From Ceratobasidium sp. AG-K (lineage: Eukaryota > Basidiomycota > Agaricomycetes > Cantharellales > Ceratobasidiaceae), in contig JAWNGF010000007.1 of NCBI GenBank assembly GCA_037039685.1, positions 496,001 through 560,000 of the forward strand: a DNA stretch of 64,000 bases. Direction: 5' to 3'. The notes beneath the pieces were generated by a model, which did no database searches, was not told the DNA's origin, and saw nothing but the letters and a program-made list of their open reading frames with translations. This document shows positions 11,321-23,102 of this stretch, piece by piece. A program made the translations under genes and the position numbers. How positions within the stretch are numbered: the stretch's first letter is position 1; every line of letters starts with the position of its first letter.

Positions 11321-14300
11321 GTGGGGACCGGCAATCACCATGCGAGGCGTGTCAGTATCACGTGACAGGACAAATTCGATCTTTCATAGGGCACACCTCG
11401 AACGTAGCGTGCCTCCTTCAATTCTCAGTATTTAGACGCACTGTGTATATAAAACCAATGATATGATAAGTGTACAATAATAAACTACATTTTTGCGGCT
11501 ACAACGACATCAAAGAACAGGCTCATCATCAAACAGCATCTCCAAATCCTCCGGACCGCACCTCTCTGAAGCGACGCCAACATCTGTGGTGAAATCATTT
11601 GGTAAGTCTTGCTCTCTCATCGGTGCGGTGTCGCCAAAGCGGAGTTTCAGCTGTTCGAAACCCGTTAGTAGCGCCTTTATCTTAGCCTGTTTATTCCCAA
11701 TCGTGCTATGGGCACGAATAATCTGGTTCCCCCCCACCTGGCGTAGTTTGTCAATTTGGAGATCAATCTCCGTGAGACTCCTGGAAGCCAACTCGTCATA
11801 TCTTGCATTGTTTAACAGCTGAACCCTTGACATTTTTTCTTCTTGAGCTAATCTCCGTTCAGCCGTTTTCTTCAGTCGAGCCTGGCCGAGCTTGGCTCGC
11901 TCTTCCAATGCGGCATTCAACTCGGAGCAAACTTTTCGACTAGCTCCACTTGCATCAAGTTGTCGAGCCTCTTCTCGAACAAACGTCTTGTCTGGGCTGG
12001 TAAGTGTTTTATTTGCCCAGTTGTAGGTATTATTCCGTTTCCACATCGCCCAAGCATTACGTTGGTTATCCGTCATTGTTGGTGCCCAGCGCAATATCTG
12101 GCGACATTGACCCAGTGCCCCCTCGCTGACATTGTTTGTAGGAGCCATCCAGGCACTATGCCGCTGGTCCAATGTAGACTTAGCAATTAGCCCGCCATCG
12201 TCAAACTCAACAGTAAACCGCTCCCAGGTCTGCAGCACTCCGTCAAAGAACGCAGCAAGAACGGGGCGTATATTTGGGAGCTGTGGCATCAGGGATAGCA
12301 CACAATACATGATGTCGGGCCTATCCCATTGTTTCCCATCAAATGTACCATAGGTAGTCGACATATCGGACCCAAGTAGAAGGTCGGGATTTTGCTTGAC
12401 CATCCTACAGTACTCTTTGACCTGGGTATGCATTGGTCCAAGGTCCAGCGCATTCAACCCTGGGGTACGAACCTGGCGCATATACGGGTGACCTACAGCC
12501 TGTGCATACAAGGCTAGGACTGCAAGTCCGGTTAGTGTGGATATATCTTTGAGTGCATCGGACACATTAGTCTCGATATTAACAAATTCGGGTATGTTTT
12601 TTGCAAGACGTGTGGTATCCAAGAGATCAAGGTATTTCTCCTTATGAAGCAATAGCTCTGTTGCAGCGTCACAGTAAGACCCGTACCATGTATTACTGGT
12701 ATCAGGAAACCGCTTCAAGTACCCATAGGTTTCCTGAAATGAATTTTAACATCAGATATACGACAGGTATACTATCAAATTACATACCTCAAATGAGTTA
12801 TCTACACTCTGTTGATAGCCTTTTTTCTCGTCCTTATGTCTAAACAGGGCGCCAGCCAAACTTGCTAGCTTGATGCCGCCGCGGTTCAAGCGATCATGAG
12901 GCAAATTTGATCGTATTTTGGCCTCGTATTTATTCCTGAGTACTAGCGGAGGCTCTAGCTTGAGGTTTTCCCACACTTGTGCCATTTCAGCAGCCCCGCC
13001 TTTAACCGCATTCAGCTCTTTATGCATACAACAACCGGACCAGGCAACAAAATCGATGTTGAACTGAGTTTCTGGGTTAAGTTTCCGAAACTCAGACTTG
13101 CCTATCTCAGCTGCTAGTGCCAGCCAAGCATCGTGCATGAGAGCCCCCTGTTGATCACTCGGAAGCGACCACCAGTCATCAACATATTCTGTCGCACTGT
13201 CCATGTAGTTTGACAGCGCATATAGCTGCTCTTCTGTTGTCATTGTCTTTAAAGCTGTTGCTGCCCAAACTTCACGATTGCAGCTCTTTTTCCATTGTAA
13301 GAGCAGCTCGTGGAGGCGCCTCTGGTCGGCTGCGTGGTCCGTTAGAACCCCACGCAATTTCTGGGCGATTAGTTTGCTACCAATTTGTTTGCTCTGTCCA
13401 AGTGGGCTTCGCTTGTATATATTGCAACAGGAGTCAAGAGCACTGATCCATCCGTGAAGCTGTTGCTTTGCGGTGTGGTTTGCTGCTTTATGCACCCCCA
13501 ACGATTTCACCAACGGTAGAGCACTAGTTAATGTGGCCTGATTACAGTTGCTGGCGTCATGATTTTGAGGCATCCGAATTGATATGGCTTTTGCCTCGTG
13601 TTGTTGATTTCTTATGCTCGTACCATCGCCACATATAGTGATATCTGATGTTATTATGTGAGTTTACTGAGTATATGCGATTACATGTACCAATGACTTA
13701 CATTCTGCCTGTTCCATCTTGTGAGCGACCTGCATTTGAGCTTGGACTAGTCCCTCCAACATAATCCGCGCTACGCTTCGAGCACTGAAAGACCCAACAA
13801 TGTCAATCCCCAATGTTTCGGAAACAATATTGACAACATTAGATAGGCGCTCTGTTGCGATCCCTTTGCAGGAAAGCCTTCGTAGCATATCTCAAGCCTT
13901 GGGCTGAATAATCCCAGACTTATTCTTGAGATAATACCAATCAATGCGGTTTTCCGAGTTGTCCGAGCTGACTTCAGCTGAATTCTTGACTCGTGCTTGC
14001 CCTCGCGAAATTCTTCTTCGGAGCGCATTGCATGTCCGCCGCATCGATGTTAGGTGTCCCTCAAGGCTCTGGGTCTTAAGCAACTTGCTTCGTAGTTCCA
14101 TAGCCATTGCTACGAGTGCTTTAGAGCTTTTTGTAACAAGCTCTTCTAGCTCGCATACATCATCTCGAAGTGTCGATATTTCTTCCTGTTGAATATTTGC
14201 CTGTTTTGGAGTCTTTTGAGTGTGTTTTTGGCAATATCTCGTGCGTTGAATGCACTTGACAGTTGCCCCTCGATAATACTCGATTGCGCCAGTAGATTTT

Positions 14301-15118
14301 GAACCTATGAATGTACAAGATTAGATATTGGTGATTTACAAGTATCTTAATTGGTATACCTTTCCTTTGGCCTGTTTCTCTCTTTGTATGGCACTCTTGT
14401 GACGATTTTTGAGCTTATCATATTGTTTCTTTCTCTCATCGAGCACCATCTTCACAGTAGTTACATTATAGGGTCCAAGTGTTGTATCTAGTGTTCCACC
14501 ATGCAAACTGCCAATCTCCGAGTCAACGGCGTTGTTCGGACCTCCTTGAAAGCACCCGGAAGGCAATCGCGTCCGAGTATGTGCTGCTTTCTGTCAAGCT
14601 AATCGACCTTTCCTGGGGCGTGTGTTGTATTTTGCCATTAATCAGGATGACAGCACTGGTGAGGTGGTGGTGGAAATAGAGAAGTGTCGCTGGGGGACTG
14701 AGCCTGCCAGCTTATATAAGTGGTCATCATGCTAGAATTTGCATGAAAACACCAGATTCATCCCAAACACTCCGCAGCCCGCGACAACTTCATTTTAACG
14801 AATCTGACAAGTTTGACGGTGCATATATAGCATATAGAGGGCAACGACTGGTTTGAATATTTTTTTGCGAAGGGTATTTCTGCTGTTTATGTTCACATTG
14901 GCCGCACCGGAGCGGAAACGGAGTATATTCACCAGTCGATGCCCACTGGGCAATTTTTTGTTTAATTAGGTACAGCATATATGACCCGAATCTCACTCTT
15001 TTGGGCTGCAGAACGGTATCCCATTGAAATGAGCGTGAGAATTGGTTATTACTCAAAACCTGCCCAACCGCATGCCCCATCAAAAGCTTACGTGTACTAT
15101 GGGATTGCCGGTCCCCAC
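11321..15118. mobile_element. 3.8-kb DNA transposon with 16-bp TIR, 5-bp TSD and a novel transposase-like gene
   Basis: The ends are inverted copies of GTGGGGACCGGCAATC (left from 11321, right ending at 15118), flanked by GGCTT on both sides. It lies inside the coding sequence of a Plavaka transposase, and its precise removal restores that frame, which proves it arrived as a unit. Its only gene (11510-14638, minus strand) belongs to an unnamed Agaricomycete family. The subterminal regions (11337-11509 and 14639-15103) show no other gene. TIR plus short TSD fits a cut-and-paste element; I cannot assign it to a named superfamily. Confidence 0.85.
11510..14638 (-). pseudogene. Candidate transposase of the 3.8-kb element (unnamed Agaricomycete family)
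   Basis: Minus strand. Exon 1 is 14638-14360 (basic start MAKYNTRPRKGR, then a TGA at 14596-14594). Exon 2 is 14304-13702 (coiled-coil rich, one apparent frameshift near 14200, TGA near 13891). Exon 3 is 13644-12788 and exon 4 is 12733-11510; introns are 50-60 bp GT-AG. Conserved-looking blocks are ICGDGTS, LTDHAADQ, WSGCCMHKELNAVKGG, RGGIKLASLAGALFRHKDEKKG, FPDTSNTWYGSYCDAA, LFLDLGPMH-like segments and TNNVSEGALGQCR, with a C-terminal coiled coil. Asp in GDGT, Asp in TDHA and Glu in SEGALG are plausible DDE residues (inference). I recognise the family from other Agaricomycete genomes only as hypothetical proteins. Two of the stops are TGA where CGA would fit, so this copy is recently dead. 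Confidence 0.7.
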
Positions 15119-15123
15119 GGCTT
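15119..15123. repeat. Target-site duplication GGCTT, right copy (3.8-kb element)
   Basis: Second copy of the 5-bp duplication; the Plavaka exon continues leftward-to-rightward from here on the minus strand. Confidence 0.85.
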
Positions 15124-17653
15124 GGGATGCCAGATTAACTCCGAATCCCATTCGCGGCGGACTTCAGCGCGACCGTTTGTCGCCTCGGTCGACGGCAGCG
15201 CCATTGCACGGCCCAGCAATCCGCCTCGTTCCTTCCCGCTTCTTGGTCGGCGAACGACCTCAAACTTGCCTCCGTCCTCGTTGGTCCCGGTGCCCTCGAC
15301 CTCGTCTGGTAGCCTGCTGGTGCTGTCCCCACTCGGTAGAATGCCGATATCGATTAGGTGAGTACGCAACAATACCCAGGCTTCCCGACGCTGAAGATAT
15401 CTTGCCATTTGGGGCATAGGGTTCACCTTGTTTGACGCCCGCCAACCGTCCTTGACATACTCAATATGCAATCGTTTGGTTGCTTTGGTATTGAAGTTGT
15501 CGGCGGTCCCAAGGCTACAAATCGAATCGGCAAAATGGCGTAGCATGTGGAGCTTTGGGGTGCCGTCAAAACTGCCTTTACCGAGTACGTCCCGTTTGTT
15601 GAAAATCTTCTTGAGGTTGTGGAATCGAGCTAAGCAAGCTTCCAGGTCGGTTATGTCCTCCTCGGTCATTTGCGACAAGTGCGCCAGCCGCATGAAATCG
15701 ACAAGATTACGCAAAGCAGCCACAGCGTCCGGCTTGTTGCATCCCGACGCGACCGCCATGAAAACCTGGGCAAGGGATTTCGCCTCCTTGCCAGTCCACT
15801 GGGAGATCTTCGATTTCCCGTTGCTAAAATGGCGAAGGCCTGGGGCGCGTGGGAGACTGGTCAACCAGCGGTCGAACCTTTTCGGAGTGAGTAGGTTTGT
15901 CATCCACTTGACCAAATGGTCAAGGAAGACGCCTTTGTTGACCTGGTGCAGTAGATCAGGCGTAATCGCGCTGGGAATGTCAGCGAACGGCAGTTTGGCC
16001 CAGAACGGGTGCACTGGGCGATAGCCCAGTTTCCGAAGTGTGGGCCCAGGTCGCCCTCGTGCCCCATCCAACGCTTCAAGGAAATCCACTTTGTCCCGCT
16101 TGCGATGACACCGATCGCAATTCCCGTGGCCTTTTAGTGGGCTATGGCATATGGGACATCCACTTTGCCGAACGCAGGAGACGAGGCACTGCTCTGGCCA
16201 GTCGCCGACAAATGCCGAGAGGATGGGGAAAACGAGGCAGACACTGCTGTCGGCGCACAACATCTCAACGCCGCGCTCGCCAGCCTTTTGCAAAGGCTTC
16301 AAAAGCCGTTTCATGCATTTGTGGTAGAACTGCCACCCCGACTTTCCGTTCTCCGAAACCACGGGGATATATCCAAGCAGAATCTGTGCGTGTTCAGACG
16401 GACGACGGCGAACCAATTTACTGATGTTGCCGATTGTCAGGTAAACCGGCCACGCAACACAACTACCACTCATGAGCGACAGCTGGGTCTTATAGGACAA
16501 CAGTATGACGGTTGCGACCGTAGCCCCGCGCCCGCCGCCCAGTACGTTCTACCATGAACAATACGAGTGAGTCTACTTCCGCGTCAAACCAGATTGTTTT
16601 AAATACTTACCTGTAGTCTCCACCACCAGTTACCAGTCCAGACCTCCCCGTAAATCCGTCAAGCGCGCGATCTTGAGGTGTACTGACGGACTGGTGCATA
16701 CCGCATGTATTTGGCAAAGCGACGCGTCGACATCAACTGACGGATAACGTCAATCGGGTTGCGCGTCCAAAAATCGATCCAATCGCCGTTCGGTTGCTTG
16801 ATCACCAGTTTCTCCCAATTGGGACCGTGTGGTAGTTTATCGACCTCCTCAAGGAAGTTGTGGCAGCTCTGCCAGGGCAATGAAGTATTCTGCGGACGCG
16901 TAAGTATTAATAACGGTCAAAAAATTGTGCGCTCACATGTTTACGCAGGTACTCCTTGCGTTCCCGATTGCTCGTGTGGATATTCCCCAACCATTCGCCG
17001 TGCTCGAAGAGCTTTGTATCTTCCCAGATTGGGTTGTACAAAGACCTCGGCTGTTTGGGCGGGGTTTCCCATCGTATGACGCCTCCGGCGGTTGGGTCAG
17101 GATGCGATTCCTCATGAATCGATTTGTGCGGTGGGCGACAAGCGGGGGTAGGGGTGACTTTTGGCGGAGGGCCTTGCCAGCACACATCGTCATCGACGTC
17201 GTCATCGTCGGTGCTCTCATCGCCTTCGTCGTCGCTGTCCCATTCCAAATCCATCGACTTGTCGTCTGGGACAAAATCCGGGTCGCCCTCATCGCCCTCG
17301 TCGTAACCAGGAGGCAGGACCAAGTCCTCGTTCTCGTCGTGGGTCCAGCCACTCGGGCCAGCACCATCAAAAGCGTCCTTCATTTCAATATCTTCGTCCG
17401 CCACGCATTCTTCCTCGGGCAGGGGCTCAACAATGACCTTGGGCAAGTGCAAACGTAGCGGGTTTTTTGGCGCGGGATGGGAAGTGGGGTTGCAGGTGTG
17501 GTTCCAGTGAGCTACAAGAACGCGCACATCATACTCAGCGAGGTAGTACTTGTGACACTTAGGTACTTGGGAATAATGGTTTCTCAGACTGCGAGCGCTG
17601 GGTACTGATTTCTTGCAACTACGGCAGCGGAACTTGGACTTGCTGGGGATCAT

Positions 17654-18148
17654 GATGGGGCGCGTAGCTGGCGACAATCTCCGAGGGGTGAGTGAGACTT
17701 GTCGCAATTTTCGGAGAACTTACCCCTCGGATATCAGGGCGGCCGGAAGGACTTCGATTGCAACTGCGATCCCGACACCGATTTTGACATGTATGCACCC
17801 TAAGTCCAAAAACGGCTGAAGTCGACCCATCCTGGCTACGTATGCCAAGTTAGTAAGTGTCAGGAACTGACAGTCTGAAGGTTATTTGCGTTAACGTTTG
17901 ATTTCCGAAGCTGAAATGAATTGGCTTTGAGCTCCAAATGCAGCAACGAAGCACCGACTTCTTGCTTTGAATGAGATGGGCCGGGCTTCGGCCCCCGCTT
18001 TCAGACCTTCATATATGGGCCACGCAAAAATTCTCTAAGGTAGAGCGCCCCCCTTGTTTGTTCTTCTCTCTCCATTGCTCAAACCTCTACGATCTCCACT
18101 TTGTCAACTCATTTTTTCATTGCGTGCTGCCTCCGAGCAACTTGCTCG
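17654..18148. promoter_or_regulatory. Divergent promoter region between Plavaka transposase and DUF6532-like gene
   Basis: This 495-bp interval separates two start codons on opposite strands. It contains a TATA-like CTTCATATATGG (about 18006-18018) and, on the plus strand, a pyrimidine-rich tract (about 18058-18110) of the kind that precedes fungal transcription starts. No gene is seen within it. Confidence 0.5.
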
Positions 18149-20810
18149 ATGGAAGAAACCCAGGCTGTGAGCCCCACCGGCCGCCCGCTTCGCTCACCTA
18201 AGATCCCCGCAAACGCGTTTGACTACGGTACGTCTGGCGCCAACTAATTTGGACGGAATGCTGACGTCGCTTGAAGTGAGCAAACACCAGCCTACGAGAA
18301 TGGCACGTCTATCTCAGGCCAGCAACACTGCTGTTGTTGCTGATGGTAAGTGCCATCTCGTCGACATTTAGTTCTTGCATCGCTAACTTGATCTATGTAG
18401 CCCCGCCGTCTGTCCCCCGCAAGAAGCCTGCCCCGCGCCCTCGAGAGGACTCTGACGCCGTGCCATCCACCAAGTCGGAGTTGGAGAGGGCCAAGAAGCG
18501 ACAGAAAAAGGGCAAAGACAGAGTCGATGACCCCGAGAATATACTCGGTAAGTTAAACACGAACAACAAACGCTCCAGTTACTGACATATTCACTCAGAT
18601 CTGCCGTACAATCAACTTGTCTCTGACGAGGATTGCACGTGTTGGTTGTTGACGATGCTTCGCGCTTGCAACTCTCGTGACTTCTCTGAGGAAGGCTTGG
18701 ACCTCAACAACCTTGAGTTCTTGTGGCATGGCCGACTGAGTAAAATGGTACGTTGACACTTTGCATCATTCTTTCAGTCACTAATTTCTCATGCATTTGC
18801 AGCCACCTCCCGAGCGCGACGCATCAGCGCCGCTCAAGAGGACAGACTCTTCCACGATCATCCCGGGGGGCAAGCTCCCTTTGTTCAAGGACAAAATCAA
18901 ACCCCAAGGTACGCTCTGGGTTGATTTACCTTATACATGTAGCTTACTCCTCTTCGTTTGCTAGCGCCCGAGCCGTTGCAGGGCCCCCAGCCAAGTGCCG
19001 GACGCCATTCGCCTTGGATTGGCGCTGTCAGTCCTGTGCCTGGCCCCGCAACGGCAGCTTCATCGTCGCAGGCACGCGTCACTACGCGTCTACACCTCGC
19101 CCCTTCCGTTTCATCTTGCCCAACACCATCGGAGGATCCACCCAAAGCCAATCTACCTCGAAATTTGCCGAACCCCGAGGCAGAAGCACCCAATGTCGGC
19201 CCAACCCCCCCTGGCTCTCCAGTTCAGCCTTGCGTTGCGGTTGAGCCAGTTGGCCGTGAGCCTTCAGGCTCACCACTTCGCGACTCACCCAAAGTTGTTA
19301 GTCGTCACTCAACCGCCCCACCATCGCCTCAGCATGTTCCGTTTTCACCCGACCGCATTCAACCTCACCAGGACAATCGACTATCCTCTCCGTCACCACC
19401 ACCTCGGACTCATGCTGCTCGCAAGCCCCGCCAACCCATGCCTGTGGCCCAAGGGGATACGTCCGATGACAATCTCCCCGATCCTCAAGATGCAAGGATG
19501 TTGGACTGAGAGCAACCAGAGGTGCTGCCAAAACGGAAGGGCCAGCGCCCGCCTGCGAGGCAATCCCCACCTCCCCCTGTTCCGGACGATGGAGATGATG
19601 AGCAGTCAGATTTTGAAGGTACGTACTAACTTATACGGTTCAAGCTTGCCGCTAAGTTGATCTTTATTAGATGTTCCCATCAACGTCCCTATTGCCGGCC
19701 TTCTCACCATGAGACAACGGTCCCAACGGCGTTGGTTTGGCCGTGCAATCCCGCTCGTGGATCGTCTTGCCGAGCGCTGTGTTCTACTTGCAATTACTAC
19801 AAACCCTTTCGCCAACTGCACGCCTGTCATCGTCGACGATGACGAAGACGGCGTCCCTATTGCCGATGGCGTTGAATTCGACCTGATTGTCACCAGGGAG
19901 TGGGCGGCTGTCAACCACGAGTTACGACCTGGCCAGCGCCCCTTCAAGCTCCATGAAGAATACCGCTTCAACGTGAGTACATTCAATTAGGATAAATCAC
20001 TTACTAACCGTGCCCAAATAGGTGAAGCAGGTTTATACCCAGCTACGCAATGCCATCAAAACCGATGCTATAGGGTTTGTCAAGACTTACTACGACCTGG
20101 GCCCTGATCATTCTCCAAAGGACGTCCAAGAGACTGTTCAGAAACTACTGGACGATAATTTTCACTCAAGCGTAAGTCCTTGTGTTTTGTCTAGCTGATA
20201 TCAAAGGCTGATGGTATGAAAGACTTTGACTCTGGGCTGCAATGAGTTCAAGCACCAGATTATAGCCGATACCATTGCGCAGTCTCACTTCTCCATGCCG
20301 GGAAAATCAATCGGTTACCGGTTTGCCAGGCATTTCAAACCTATGCCCCGCCCCACAATTGCCCTGCACTGCACAATAGTAAGTCCTGTGTAGACCCTCG
20401 TTCCATGCTAACTCCCTTTTTTAGATTCATTTCCTCATCACAACGTTCAGCACTGGCTGGCAAGTCCAGAGTGCCAGTCTTGCTGCAGAGAATCAACGTC
20501 ACTGGTTCAAGTATTACCTGGACCAGCTTGACTTGATGGCTGACCCGGATAACAACCCTACACGCATCTCGAACATCCAGCGGAGGTTATTCAAGCAGGT
20601 TTAGTAAGTGAACATCTTGTGCGTGGAAGCAGGCTAACCAGCCACTCAAACAGCCAAGTCCAACCTGTCCGTCAGGGCCTTCCCAAGCCTCGCTGTCGGG
20701 CTTATGAACCTGACAGCAAGGAGGAAGCTATGTCGGACATTGACTTGTCTGATCAAGGTGAGTACAAGTGTCAACTCACCATGGTGGTCACTGAGAGACG
20801 TGTTGTTTAG
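18149..20810 (+). pseudogene. DUF6532-like protein carried by the Plavaka element (one premature stop)
   Basis: Eleven exons with consistent phases: 18149-18227, 18277-18345, 18401-18547, 18599-18747, 18803-18908, 18965-19618, 19671-19972, 20022-20171, 20223-20378, 20425-20603 and 20654-20810, about 715 codons. The first half is Pro/Ser-rich and disordered. The second half (from VPINVPIAGLL through NEFKHQIIADTIAQSHF and KPMPRPTIALHCTIIHF to FKYYLDQLDLM) has the look of DUF6532, a fungal domain of unknown role common near transposons. A TGA at 19507-19509 in exon 6 interrupts an otherwise open frame; CGA would fit. It is divergent to the transposase and probably an accessory gene. The domain assignment is from memory of the family, not a search. 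Confidence 0.6.
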
Positions 20811-21455
20811 ATTAGTTATAACTGTTCTCTCGTGATAGATGTTGTGTAATTAATTCTGGACTTTGTACATTACCCAACTGAGTGTTTCTTGGACATTTTC
20901 GCATATTTTCTTTCCATGTGTATCCCTTAGTACTTGTTTCTTCCTAGGAGTTATACATGACTCACATGTGCTTTCATTCATTCTTGTCATATCTGTTATC
21001 CTTTTGACCGTGTCACCTGGTGACAGTGACATCCAAATGCAGTTTTGAAGACAAATATCATGCTATGAACCTCTCATCTAACATTCAGATGAATATTGGA
21101 AGACTGCACTGGCCATAGCATGCAAAACTGTGCAAGTATTGTGGGAACAAAAAAAACTCGACTGAGCCTATGGCTCAATCATCCTAACAAGTATTAGAGG
21201 TGATTGAATACTTAGGACTTTAGATATGAAGTTGGATTGTTGGACTAAGAGTGATTTGAGGATGGGGTATTGGATTTAAAGTGATTTGAGGGTGGGTAGC
21301 TAGATTCTGAGTGATTTTGAGGCCACATTGACGATTTCAGGTGATTTCAAGCACTATCAATGTGTCCTGGGTGGATCCCAAGTACTCTCAGATTTAGACC
21401 TTGCTCTTTTGGATTTCGTGATTTAAAGTGATTTAAATCACTTATTATCTAAGTA
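20811..21455 (-). repeat. Right arm and subterminal repeats of the Plavaka element
   Basis: No gene. From about 21205 to 21445 there are at least five GTGATTT-centred units (for example GTGATTTGAGG, GTGATTTAAAGTGATTTAAATCAC), mirror images of the left array. Confidence 0.65.
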
Positions 21456-21469
21456 CCTTTTTGCTGATG

Positions 21470-22956
21470 CATGACCTTGCCTTCCTGATTCCAGACAACC
21501 AAACAGCATCTTCACCCCGGCCAAAGAAATTCATGCTATTCATGGAGTCTAAAGAACTATGTCAGAGGGCTGGTCGTTTCCTCCAGAATCGACTGCCTCC
21601 CGAGCTGCAGGACAAAGTCGTTTGGGTGCACGCTGACATGTCACGTGATCACAATCTACAAGCATTGGCTCGTCTTCGGGCTGGCGAGATTTATGGGATT
21701 GTTTGTACAGATGTTGCTGGGATGGTGAGTAAGTTATTTCTATACAAAGCTACTGTAGGATTGTTTTAACACTTCTTAGGGCATTGATATCCCTGATGTT
21801 GAGTTAGTTGTTCAATATCAGCTACCAGGCTCTATGAGTGTGTTGTGGCAACGGATGGGGCGAGCTCGGCGCGATCGACTCAGCCAGGCTCTGGGAGTTC
21901 TTATCGTTGAGAAGAAGTTTTTCGAAAGTGAAAAGGCAAAAAAACGCAAGGCAATCGAGTCTGAACAAGCAAGGAAACGCCGAAGGATTCATAACGACTT
22001 ACTAGGCACCAACACATCCAGTTCCCAGCCAACCACAAACCACCTACTCTCCATTCCCTTTAATCCACCTATCCCAATTAAGGAAGAGTCCTCTCCCAGC
22101 CCATCAGCAAAGAAACCTACATCACACGACAGTAGGAAGGCCTCATCAAGGAGAAAACAAGGTCCGGACATCGAGAAAGGCTTGAGCCAGTACATCAATG
22201 CCAATCTAAACGAGGCAAAATGCCGACGTCAGGCCAACAACTTGTACTTTGAGAATATCACTGAAGGTTAGTTTTCAGTTAAAGCTTTGGATTGTGTGAT
22301 GTTGACTAAGATGGATTATCAGAGGACAGTGTGTGTTGTGAGCGCTGCTTTCTGCCATCGGTTCCTGCATCGTTGTGCTGTGATATCTGTAATCCAAAAC
22401 TCATGGAGAACCTGCTTGGGTCGATGGAAAGCAATAAACCAGCAAAGGTCCCCACTCGTCGGCGCCCTGTTAAGGTGGTACCAACCTCGGATGGCAATTC
22501 GGAGAAAGATGCCTTACTTCGTATTCGACTTCGGGAGTGGAGAGACAAGGCGGCAAAGGAAAAATGGGGGCCATACTTTCCACTGGGTGGACGAGGAATC
22601 ATTAGTGACCCTCAAATAGAACGTATTGTGGGACTAGCTCGCCAGAATCAGGGCTCAATATGCGATGTGAGTGGCCTGAAGGCACAGCTAAAGTGGTTCT
22701 ATCATACAGAGTATGGTGCAGATGTTGTTCGCATTGTCCACGAGGTTTATCCCGAACAGCTACAACCACCAGCCACATCCAAGTGTGGTGTGTCTGTACG
22801 CTTGCGTGGTGCAACCAATCCAGCCAGTGGCAACTTGTCCCCTACCATATCTGCAACCTTGCGTTCTGTATCATTGCTTACTTCTACTGCTCCTCCCACC
22901 GTGCGACCATACTTTTGCAAAGCATGCCATAATCCTGGTCACAGTAGTACGTGATT
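21470..22956 (+). pseudogene. RecQ-like DNA helicase, C-terminal part
   Basis: The helicase resumes at CAT GAC CTT (DLAFLIP). Exons: 21470-21724, 21780-22266 and 22323-22946, with canonical introns; a final exon near 23010-23100 is likely. Motif IV (FMLFMES), motif V (VCTDVAGMGIDIPDV) and motif VI (QRMGRARRD) are visible, followed by a basic, nuclear-localisation-like stretch (KKRK, RKRRR) and cysteine pairs CCERC...CCDIC and CKACHNPGH that may bind zinc. With the N-terminal part (8358-8891) this is one gene, split by the nested element and lacking the middle. It converges on the DUF6589 gene. Confidence 0.8.
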
Positions 22957-23102
22957 CATATATTTAGATCACAACTAATGCTAAGAGTCATGTGTCGTTG
23001 TACTTAAGAACGTTCAATCTGGTGCCCTGCCCGTGCACAGCTTTACCCGAGCACCAATACGCCAACCCCAGCCACACGTACAACTGAACCAAACCCAAGT
23101 CC

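Larger units (their letters stand above)
10547..17653 (-). pseudogene. Plavaka-type transposase, interrupted by a 3.8-kb insertion and one stop
   Basis: Gene on the minus strand. Exon 1 is 17653-16937 (N-terminal C2H2 zinc finger CRSCKKS...HYSQVPKCH, then an acidic linker). Exon 2 is 16889-16611 and ends GEVWTGNWWW. Exon 3 is 16548-15119 and continues at 11315-10975. Exon 4 is 10917-10547, ending in the CHLTPRF and CRIFHFNRY segment. Family hallmarks are YLTIGNISK, HAQILLGYIP, GDWPEQCLV, a CPICHS...CDRCHRKR zinc site, PDLLHQVNKGVF and RLHIEYVKDGWRASN. Removing 11316-15118 and joining 15119 to 11315 keeps the frame (His-Pro-Lys-Pro-Met-Val); the product would be about 1,045 residues, the usual size. 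Damage: the insertion, an in-frame TGA at 16661-16659, and the usual catalytic SDKT reads SYKT. Intron junctions are canonical GT-AG. The first in-frame ATG after the stop-free region is at 17653. Confidence 0.85.
8892..21469. mobile_element. 12.6-kb Plavaka-type DNA transposon nested in the helicase gene
   Basis: Boundaries are set by the 14-bp inverted repeat CATCAGCAAAAAGG (8892-8905) and its complement (21456-21469), followed inward on both sides by arrays of short subterminal repeats built on CAAATCACTT / AAGTGATTTG. It contains a Plavaka-type transposase gene on the minus strand (10547-17653) and a divergent DUF6532-like gene (18149-20810). No target-site duplication can be read, and part of the host helicase is missing, so insertion or later recombination removed flanking DNA. 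Confidence 0.75.
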
